Assembly (NCBI RefSeq): GCF_000021945.1
Contig: NC_011831.1
Coordinates: 3,051,353 to 3,115,352, forward strand
Origin: Chloroflexus aggregans DSM 9485
GTDB taxonomy: Bacteria; Chloroflexota; Chloroflexia; Chloroflexales; Chloroflexaceae
Direction of reading: 5' to 3'
Length of the DNA: 64,000 nt
The notes under the pieces were generated by a model, which searched no databases, was not told the DNA's origin, and saw only the letters and a list, made by a program, of their open reading frames with translations. Positions 51,450-57,621 of the stretch are shown one piece after another (position 1 is the first letter of the stretch; every line of letters begins with the position of its first letter). The position numbers and the translations under genes were made by a program.

Positions 51450-52642
51450 CGTCCCTCCTAACTGACGAATGTGCTATGGCTGCCGGTTCGATCATATTGC
51501 GTGCATGCTTCTATTGTACACCGGAGTCGACCATCACCGAGCGGGCCAAGGCGAGGGCACTGCCCGAATGGGCGCCGGCGGTGCGGGCAGGGGGTGTGGC
51601 TCAGGGCGAGGGGCATCATCAATCATCGAGCGGGCCAAGGCGAGGGCACTGCCCGAATGGGTGCCGGCGGTGCGGGCTGGGGGTGTGGTTAAGGGCGAGG
51701 GGCATCATCAATTATCGAGCGGGCCAAGGCGAGGGCACTGCCCGAATGGGTGCCGGCGGTGCGGGCTGGGGGTGTGGCTCAGGGCGAGGGGCATCATCAA
51801 TCATCGAGCGGGCCAAGGCGAGGGCACTGCCCGAATGGGTGCCGGCGGTGCGGAGGGCGGCGGCGCAGGCGGCGAGGGTTGCGCCGGTGGTGAGGACGTC
51901 GTCGATGAGGATGATACGGGGCGGCGGTGGTGTCGGCCCGACCCAGACGAATGCTCCGGCGACGTTGGCGGTGCGGGCTGGGGTGTGGTTAAGGGCGAGG
52001 GGCATCATCAATCATCGAGCGGGCCAAGGCGAGGGCACTGACCGCGTGGGCGCCGGCGGTGCGGGCTGGGGGTGTGGCTCAGGGCGAGGGGCATCATCAA
52101 TCATCGAGCGGGCCAAGGCGAGGGCACTGCCCGAATGGGTGCCGGCGGTGCGGGCTGGGGGTGTGGCTCAGGGCGAGGGGCATCATCAATCATCGAGCGG
52201 GCCAAGGCGAGGGCACTGCCCGAATGGGTGCCGGCGGTGCGGGCTGGGGTGTGGTTAAGGGCGAGGGGCATCATCAATCATCGAGCGGGCCAAGGCGAGG
52301 GCACTGCCCGAATGGGTGCCGGCGGTGCGGAGGGCGGCGGCGCAGGCGGCGAGGGTTGCGCCGGTGGTGAGGACGTCGTCGATGAGGATGATACGGGGCG
52401 GCGGTGGTGTCGGCCCGACCCAGACGAATGCTCCGGCGACGTTGGCGGTGCGGGCTGGGGTGTGGTTAAGGGCGAGGGGCATCATCAATCATCGAGCGGG
52501 CCAAGGCGAGGGCACTGCCCGAATGGGCGCCGGCGGTGCGGGCTGGGGGTGTGGTTAAGGGCGAGGGGCATCATCAATTATCGAGCGGGCCAAGGCGAGG
52601 GCACTGACCGCGTGGGCGCCGGCGGTGCGGGCTGGGGTGTGG
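51450..52642. other. No functional gene: mutase upstream region and comF-derived repeats
   Basis: From 51450 to about 51532 lies the upstream region of the mutase gene. From 51533 the DNA is a nested tandem array derived from the 3' end of comF (see the repeat entry). Long open frames on the + strand are a by-product of the GC-rich repeats. Confidence 0.8.
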
Positions 52643-52670
52643 TTAAGGGCGAGGGGCATCATCAATCACC
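51533..52670. repeat. Nested tandem array of comF 3'-end duplications
   Basis: The landmark GAGCGGGCCAAGGCGAGGGC (reverse of the comF end) starts at 51539, 51628, 51717, 51806, 52017, 52106, 52195, 52283, 52494, 52583 and, in comF itself, at 52671. Steps are 88-89 bp (short) or 211 bp (long), in the order SSS-L-SSS-L-SS-gene, so a block of about 477 bp also repeats. Long units contain the PRPP-binding core of comF (minus strand RIILIDDVLTTGATLAAC), about 123 bp flanked by the direct repeat GGCGGTGCGG; short units look like long ones with that core removed at the repeat. Units end in TTAA (comF stop) or CTCA. Confidence 0.9.
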
Positions 52671-53266
52671 GAGCGGGCCAGAGCGAGGGCCCTGACCGCG
52701 TGGGCGCCGGCGGTGCGGAGGGCGGCGGCGCAGGCGGCGAGGGTTGCGCCGGTGGTGAGGACGTCGTCGATGAGGATGATACGGGGCGGCGGTGGTGTCG
52801 ACCCGACCCAGACGAATGCTCCGGCGACGTTGGCGGTGCGGGCTGGGGCTTCCAGCCGGGCTTGTTGGTTGGTGGCGCGCACGCGGGCAAGGCCGTCGAT
52901 TAGTGGTGGTGCGCCGGGACGTTGGAGCCGAGCCGCTAATTCGGCGGCCTGGTTGAAGCCACGTTCGCGCAGCCGAGTCGGGTGCAGCGGCACGGCAATG
53001 AGGGCATCGGCGTCGAGCGGGCCGGCGGCGGCGGCGAGGAGATCGCCGAGCGGACGCGCGATTCGCCGGCGATGACCGTATTTGAGCCGATGTATCGCGT
53101 GAGCGAGGCCGCCTTCGTAACGGAATGCTACCCGTGCCGCAGTTAAGCCGGTTGGCGGCGGGAATGGTGGGTAGGGTCGTAGAAGAGCGCGACAATTGGC
53201 GCAGAATAGCTCTCCGGTGAGACGACCGCATCCGGCACAGTAGTCTGGAAACAACCATCCAATCAT
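52643..53266 (-). CDS. comF: ComF-family phosphoribosyltransferase
   Basis: The 207-residue protein has the N-terminal zinc ribbon (DYCAGCGRLTGELFCANC, four Cys) and a type I phosphoribosyltransferase domain: IAVPLHPTRLRERGFNQA and the PRPP loop RIILIDDVLTTGATLAAC. Members take part in DNA uptake (ComFC of competence) or in nucleotide handling (GntX). The start is the ATG at 53266 and the stop is the TAA at 52645-52643. Its last 65 or so codons have been duplicated many times downstream (51533-52642). No other competence gene is adjacent, but a ComEA-like gene lies 2.5 kb away at 55785. Confidence 0.9.
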   Translation of the reverse strand: MIGWLFPDYCAGCGRLTGELFCANCRALLRPYPPFPPPTGLTAARVAFRYEGGLAHAIHRLKYGHRRRIARPLGDLLAAAAGPLDADALIAVPLHPTRLRERGFNQAAELAARLQRPGAPPLIDGLARVRATNQQARLEAPARTANVAGAFVWVGSTPPPPRIILIDDVLTTGATLAACAAALRTAGAHAVRALALARSVIDDAPRP

Positions 53267-53280
53267 GTGACTAATCCTAT

Positions 53281-53385
53281 TCCCCTTTTCAGGAATTAGG
53301 CTTCTAAAGATTTCTCCACGGCATAGCCGGGAAACAATCCTTCGTCCCAGTCCCCTTTTCAGGAGTTAGGCTTCTAGGGATTTCT
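53281..53385. repeat. Two imperfect 35-bp repeats at the 3' end of tnpB
   Basis: TCCCCTTTTCAGGARTTAGG plus CTTCTARRGATTTCT occurs at 53281-53315 and again at 53351-53385, differing at about three positions, so the period is 70. The second copy overlaps the tnpB stop codon. In between, on the minus strand (53335-53311), GTTTC-CCGGC-TAT-GCCG-TGG-AGAAA can fold as the terminal hairpin of an omega RNA. The duplication probably belongs to the IS end. Confidence 0.65.
53311..53376 (-). ncRNA. Candidate omega-RNA 3' segment of the TnpB element
   Basis: The stretch just after the tnpB stop codon on the same strand carries a GC-rich run and the hairpin GTTTC-CCGGC-TAT-GCCG-TGG-AGAAA at 53335-53311, similar in type to the omega-RNA ends at 1325 and 1487. 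TnpB guide RNAs are normally cut from the 3' end of the tnpB mRNA and the right end of the element. The guide would start below 53311. Exact limits cannot be fixed by eye. Confidence 0.4.
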
Positions 53386-54486
53386 ACCCAAGCTGTGTAG
53401 TCCCACAGCTAAAATATTTAGCGCAGCATTGTGATCACGGTCGATTTCTAAGCCGCAAGTTTGACATCGGTGCTGTCGCGTTGATAGATCTTTTTTGACG
53501 ATGCTACGACATCGGCTGCACCTTTGTGAGGTGCCGCGCGGATCAACTTCTACAAACATCCTACCGGCGCTTGCAGCCTTGTAGTGTGTGTAGGTGATGA
53601 GCTGTCGCCATGCTGCATCGGAGATGCTTTTTGCGAGGCGACGAGCCTTGATCATCTGTGCGATGCGTAGTTGCTCGAATACGATGACGTCGAATTCATT
53701 GACGAGCCGCCGACTGAGTTTGTGGGCAAAGTCTTTGCGTCGGTTTGTGATCCGTTCGTGAATGTGGGCTACCACTTTTTGTCGCTTCGCTCGTTCGGTT
53801 GTGTTTTGCTCGGTTTTCGCCAGCCGACGTTGGGCTTTGCGCAGGGCTTTCTCGTCTTTGCGAAAGAAGCGTGGATTGGCGATCACTTCTCCGGTTGATA
53901 GCGTGGCAAATTGGTGCAATCCAACATCAACGCCAACTGCGCGGTTGGTTGGTAGTAATGGTTTTGATTGCGTTTCGACTACGAATGATGCATACCATTT
54001 TCTTGTTCGTGTCCGACGAATTGTTAGGGTCTTTATAGTACCTTCGATGCGGCGATGTAAGATCATCCGTACTCGCCCAATGTTGAAAAGGTTGATCCAC
54101 TGCCCATTGATGCTGAGACTGTATCCCACTTGCCTGAATGTGAAGCTGTCATACCAGCCGCGTCCTTTGAAGCGCGGAAATCCCGCTTTTTGCCCTCGAT
54201 TGATGCGCCGCACGAAGGCTTCACATGCGCGATGTACTCGTTTCTGAATGTCTTGCAAGACGTGGTAGTGGATTCGTTTGAGTTCGGGATGGCTTGTTTT
54301 CCAACTCGCAAGTAAGGCATTGGTTTTGCCTGGCTCAATGTGCAGTCGCTGTTGTTCCCATATCTGTTTGCGGTAGGCTAGCGTTTCGTTATATACCCAA
54401 CGGCAAAGCTCAAGCGTCTGTTCGAGTAGACGAACTTGGCCTTTTGTTGGGGTGAGGCGATATTGGTACGCTTTTAGTTCTACCAT
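53374..54486 (-). CDS. tnpB: TnpB, RNA-guided nuclease of an IS200/IS605-family element (intact)
   Basis: From ATG 54486 (MVELKAYQYRLTPTKGQVRL, AAGGAGCGAGG upstream) the 370-residue protein is complete. The RuvC residues are Asp in AVGVDVGLHQFATLS, Glu in DVIVFEQLRIAQM and Asp in GLEIDRDHNAALNIL; the zinc ribbon is CSRC and CQTC in RCSRCRSIVKKDLSTRQ and HRCQTCGLEID. TnpB uses an omega RNA from the element's right end to cut DNA next to a short motif, favouring retention of the element. No tnpA transposase is next to it, so it would move in trans or be a solo IS1341-type element. It separates comF from the DUF2256 gene. Confidence 0.95.
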   Translation of the reverse strand: MVELKAYQYRLTPTKGQVRLLEQTLELCRWVYNETLAYRKQIWEQQRLHIEPGKTNALLASWKTSHPELKRIHYHVLQDIQKRVHRACEAFVRRINRGQKAGFPRFKGRGWYDSFTFRQVGYSLSINGQWINLFNIGRVRMILHRRIEGTIKTLTIRRTRTRKWYASFVVETQSKPLLPTNRAVGVDVGLHQFATLSTGEVIANPRFFRKDEKALRKAQRRLAKTEQNTTERAKRQKVVAHIHERITNRRKDFAHKLSRRLVNEFDVIVFEQLRIAQMIKARRLAKSISDAAWRQLITYTHYKAASAGRMFVEVDPRGTSQRCSRCRSIVKKDLSTRQHRCQTCGLEIDRDHNAALNILAVGLHSLGRNP

Positions 54487-54612
54487 CCTCGCTCCTTGTT
54501 TGTGGGTGAGGTTTTGGGTTGTACCTGTTGTTGCTGCCGGTTTGACCATCCATTGTTTGGTGAGTGGTGGTACTCTACTTATATACCGTTTGAGTCGGCA
54601 AAAGGATTCGCT

Positions 54613-54789
54613 ATGGCGCGCACAAAACTTACAAATGCTACCGCTCGTACTCCGAGACGTAAAGGCCAATTACCTACGAAAGTCTGTGCCGGGTGTAGTC
54701 GCCCGTTTGAATGGCGTAAAAAGTGGGCGCGCTGTTGGGATGAGGTGCGTTATTGCTCTGAGCGTTGTCGGCGTGCTTCACGCTTGTGA
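54613..54789 (+). CDS. DUF2256 zinc-ribbon mini-protein
   Basis: The 58-residue protein (start ATG 54613, AAAGGAT upstream) reads KVCAGCSRPFEWRKKWARCW, followed by DEVRYCSERCRR. Four Cys in CxxC and CxxxC pairs and the PFEWRKKW motif are the hallmark of DUF2256, a widespread small family of unknown function that probably binds zinc. The N-terminal 20 residues are basic. The upstream open frame from 54496 runs through the IS left end and is not part of the gene. Confidence 0.85.
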   Translation: MARTKLTNATARTPRRKGQLPTKVCAGCSRPFEWRKKWARCWDEVRYCSERCRRASRL

Positions 54790-54872
54790 TGTAGTGCGCG
54801 AAAGGTGCCGGCAAGGCGTGATATAATTGCTGTATCCGGTATCCGCCGGCAGATGAAGATGAGGAAGTTGGC

Positions 54873-55733
54873 ATGCCACGATTCGGCGCACATATGTCTA
54901 TCTCAGGTGGTGTCTCGAAGTCGTTTGCACGCGGCGAGTCGGTTGGGCTTGATGCCATGCAGATTTTCGCCAAGAATGAACGACAATGGACGGCGAAACC
55001 GATTTCTGCCGAAGAGATGGCTGCATTTCAGGCTGAACAGCAGCGTACCGGTATCCATCCCGTGATCGTCCACGACTCGTATCTGATCAATCTCGCTGCG
55101 CCCGCTGATGATCTGCGTGAGAAGTCGATTGTAGCCTTTGCTGATGAACTTGAACGCTGTGCCCAGCTTAAGATACCCTATCTCGTAACCCATCCCGGTG
55201 CTCATACTGGGATTGGTGAAGAGGCCGGTTTGGTCCGGGTTGCCGATGCGATCAGTCGCTTGCTCGCCGAGGGTGTGGGTGGTACAACGATGATCTTGCT
55301 CGAAACGACGGCTGGTCAAGGGACGGCTTTGGGGTATCGCTTTGAACATTTGGCTCGCTTGTTTGAGCTGATCCCTTACCACGACCGGCTCGGTGTCTGT
55401 GTCGATACGTGCCATATCTTTGCTGCCGGCTATGATATTCGTGACCCCGATACGTATGACGCAACGTTTGCTGAACTCGACCGCTTGGTTGGTCTGGAAC
55501 GGGTAAAGTGTTTTCATCTGAACGATTCGCAAAAGGATTTGGGGAGCCGGGTTGATCGTCACGCGCATATTGGGCAGGGGTGCATCGGTACGGAGGCATT
55601 CCGGCTATTGGTTAATGACCCGCGCTTTGCCCATCTGCCGATGATCATCGAGACGCCAAAGGGTGAAGATATGGCGGAGGATCGAATGAATCTGGCTCTG
55701 TTACGATCCTTGGTACGGATTACGGCAGCGTAG
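54873..55733 (+). CDS. nfo: Endonuclease IV (AP endonuclease)
   Basis: The 286-residue enzyme cuts the backbone at abasic sites in base-excision repair and uses three zinc ions. Zinc ligands and motifs: PRFGAHMSISGGVSKSF at the start, LVTHPGAHTG, MILLETTAGQGTALGYRFEH, GVCVDTCHIFAAGYDI, KCFHLNDSQKDLGSRVDRHA and IIETPKGEDMAEDRMNLALL. The length matches the family (about 280-290). AGGAAG precedes the ATG. It may be co-transcribed with the DUF2256 gene. Confidence 0.97.
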   Translation: MPRFGAHMSISGGVSKSFARGESVGLDAMQIFAKNERQWTAKPISAEEMAAFQAEQQRTGIHPVIVHDSYLINLAAPADDLREKSIVAFADELERCAQLKIPYLVTHPGAHTGIGEEAGLVRVADAISRLLAEGVGGTTMILLETTAGQGTALGYRFEHLARLFELIPYHDRLGVCVDTCHIFAAGYDIRDPDTYDATFAELDRLVGLERVKCFHLNDSQKDLGSRVDRHAHIGQGCIGTEAFRLLVNDPRFAHLPMIIETPKGEDMAEDRMNLALLRSLVRITAA

Positions 55734-55784
55734 GTGTCGAGATGTGATGTGGATTCGTGTGAGTATGACGGGGAGCACACGACT

Positions 55785-56681
55785 ATGTGGCGGAAGTTGT
55801 TATTTGTTGTTCTCCTAGTTGGAATTGGGTATCTGATCTGGCGCCGTATGCAAAGCGGTACCGAGGCATTGCCTTCGTTTGCACCGCCGCCCGGTAAACC
55901 GGCGACGCCGCAATCAACGCTGCCGACTTCCTCTTCGGCAGAAGGTGGGCCGCGTCCGGTGGTGACGCGGGTGCATCGTGGTGCGCCGCCGCCACCGACA
56001 CCAACGAGTGCTGCTCCTAGTGGTACCTCTACGAGTGGGCCGCGTCCGGTGGTGACGCGGGTGCATCGTGGTGCGCCGCCAGAGCCTCGTCGTCGCCCGA
56101 TGTCGACTGGTGAGACGATGGTTAATCGGAACGGTACCGGTGAGTCTTCGTCCGATCAGGTCTCATCTGCACCGGTTTTGTCTGAGGTGTCTCCGCCTCT
56201 GTCAGAGGTGCCGTCATCCGCTACTCTAGTAACTCAAGTACGCGAACCCGAGGCTGCGGTGCCGAGTGCGCCGGCGGCAAGCGCAGCGGCAGTACGCGAA
56301 CCCGAGGCTGCGGTGCCGAGTGCGCCGGCGGCAAGCGCAGCGGCAGTACGCGAACCCGAGGCTGCGGTGCCGAGTGCGCCGGCGGCAAGCGCAGCGGCAG
56401 CCGCTCCGGCGACTCCTGATACGAGGAGCGAGGAAGAAGAGATCGCTGCGTTAATCGAAGCTTCAGCGGCAGTAGAGTTCGTACCGGTTGATATTAATCG
56501 CGCCGACCGCGCCACGCTCATAACGTTACCCGGTATCGGGCCGGTACTGGCCGATCGAATCATCGCATATCGTGAAGCTCACGGCCCGTTTAAAAGTGTT
56601 GATGATCTGATAGCTGTGTCAGGCATTGGTGAACGTAATATTAACGCCTTCCGCAAGCTCGTCTACGTTACGCATGACTGA
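55785..56681 (+). CDS. ComEA-like DNA-binding protein with membrane anchor and repeat linker
   Basis: From ATG 55785 (MWRKLLFVVLLVGIGYLIWR, GGGGAG upstream) the 298-residue protein has one transmembrane helix, a long low-complexity linker and a C-terminal helix-hairpin-helix domain (VDINRADRATLITLPGIGPV and VSGIGERNINAFRKLVYV). ComEA binds incoming DNA at the outer face in natural transformation. The linker holds two copies of GPRPVVTRVHRGAPP and three copies of an 18-residue block starting VREPEAAVPSAP. The last 8 bases overlap the next gene (ATGACTGA). Without the competence channel genes nearby, a role in uptake is inferred. Confidence 0.8.
   Translation: MWRKLLFVVLLVGIGYLIWRRMQSGTEALPSFAPPPGKPATPQSTLPTSSSAEGGPRPVVTRVHRGAPPPPTPTSAAPSGTSTSGPRPVVTRVHRGAPPEPRRRPMSTGETMVNRNGTGESSSDQVSSAPVLSEVSPPLSEVPSSATLVTQVREPEAAVPSAPAASAAAVREPEAAVPSAPAASAAAVREPEAAVPSAPAASAAAAAPATPDTRSEEEEIAALIEASAAVEFVPVDINRADRATLITLPGIGPVLADRIIAYREAHGPFKSVDDLIAVSGIGERNINAFRKLVYVTHD
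56238..56399 (+). repeat. Three perfect 54-bp in-frame repeats in the ComEA-like gene
   Basis: Units start at 56238, 56292 and 56346 and each encodes 18 residues, VREPEAAVPSAPAASAAA. They appear identical at DNA level, which suggests recent expansion and a linker that can vary in length. Confidence 0.9.
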
Positions 56682-57459
56682 ACCGTATTTGCTGCCACGT
56701 GGCAACCATGCCTGCTTACTGATCCATGGTTTTGTCGGTGACCCTGGTGAGATGCGCAGCCTCGCTGATTATTTAGCTGAGGCTGGTCTTACTGTGCTTG
56801 GTGTGCGTCTACCCGGCCACACCGGCCATCCCGAAGACTTGATGGCGGTCAGTTGGCGTGATTGGCTTGCGGCTGTGCGGCAGGCATTTGATTGGTTGAC
56901 CGACTGTTATGCTACCGTTTCGGTGATTGGGTTTTCGCTCGGCGGGGCGTTGGCTGCCCTGCTTGCCGCCGAACGACCGGTGCATCGGTTGGTGATGTTG
57001 GCGACACCGTACCGCCTCGGTGGCGACTGGCGGATAGACGTGTTGGGTGTGGCGCGTTACGTTGTGCCGTGGTTTTATCTGTTGGCGCAAGCCGATTTTT
57101 CTAGTCCCGATCTGCGGGCTTCCATTTGGCGACGACAGCCTGACCTTGATCTCGATGATCCGGCAATTCAGCAGATGTTACGCCGATCGATTAAGGTGTC
57201 GGTGGCAGCGATTGATGAATTACGCCTGGCGTTGGCAGCAACTCGGCGTGTGCTACCGGAAGTACGAACACCGGTGTTGATCGTCCACGGTCGAGATGAT
57301 AATACTGCTGACCCGGCAAGTGCTTCAGCGATAGCGGCACGGATCGGTGGCGTGCGTTGCGAGATCGTCTATTATCCGGCGACCGGCCATCAACTGTTGC
57401 TGACCGGGCCGCACCGGCAGATGATTTTTCACCGGATTGGCCGGTTTTTGTCAAGGTAA
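56674..57459 (+). CDS. Carboxylesterase / monoacylglycerol lipase-like hydrolase
   Basis: The ATG at 56674 lies inside the end of the ComEA-like gene and the 261-residue protein begins MTEPYLLPRGNHACLLIHGF. It has the oxyanion region LLIHGFVGDPGEMRSL, nucleophile Ser in VIGFSLGGALAA, an Asp in LIVHGRDDNTADP and His in YYPATGHQLLLTGP. Size and motifs match the Est30/YvaK group of thermostable carboxylesterases. The natural substrate is unknown. Confidence 0.85.
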   Translation: MTEPYLLPRGNHACLLIHGFVGDPGEMRSLADYLAEAGLTVLGVRLPGHTGHPEDLMAVSWRDWLAAVRQAFDWLTDCYATVSVIGFSLGGALAALLAAERPVHRLVMLATPYRLGGDWRIDVLGVARYVVPWFYLLAQADFSSPDLRASIWRRQPDLDLDDPAIQQMLRRSIKVSVAAIDELRLALAATRRVLPEVRTPVLIVHGRDDNTADPASASAIAARIGGVRCEIVYYPATGHQLLLTGPHRQMIFHRIGRFLSR

Positions 57460-57621
57460 AAGGCGGGCATTCCTATATCCCTACATAGTTGTTGTGCAGC
57501 CAACAGGTCCAATGGTCGGAGCTGTTTCGTTGTGCGCGTTCATTTTCCGTCAATAGTTGCCGGTGCTCTCGCACAAAGATTGCATTCGCCATCGGAATGA
57601 GCGCTGTTGCTACCTCCAAAC

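Noticed and set aside
51476-52695. Long + strand open frames (up to 260 codons) rich in Gly, Arg and His
   Set aside because: They read the antisense of comF-derived repeats; the unit length of 88-89 shifts frame at every step, so conserved coding is impossible.
53281-53385. Two 35-bp repeats with a 35-bp spacer, CRISPR-like spacing
   Set aside because: Only two copies, several mismatches, one overlaps the tnpB stop codon, and no cas genes; an IS-end duplication explains it better.
54496-54612. N-terminal extension of the DUF2256 protein
   Set aside because: The extra 39 codons read through the IS left end; DUF2256 begins at the ATG at 54613 with its own ribosome-binding site.
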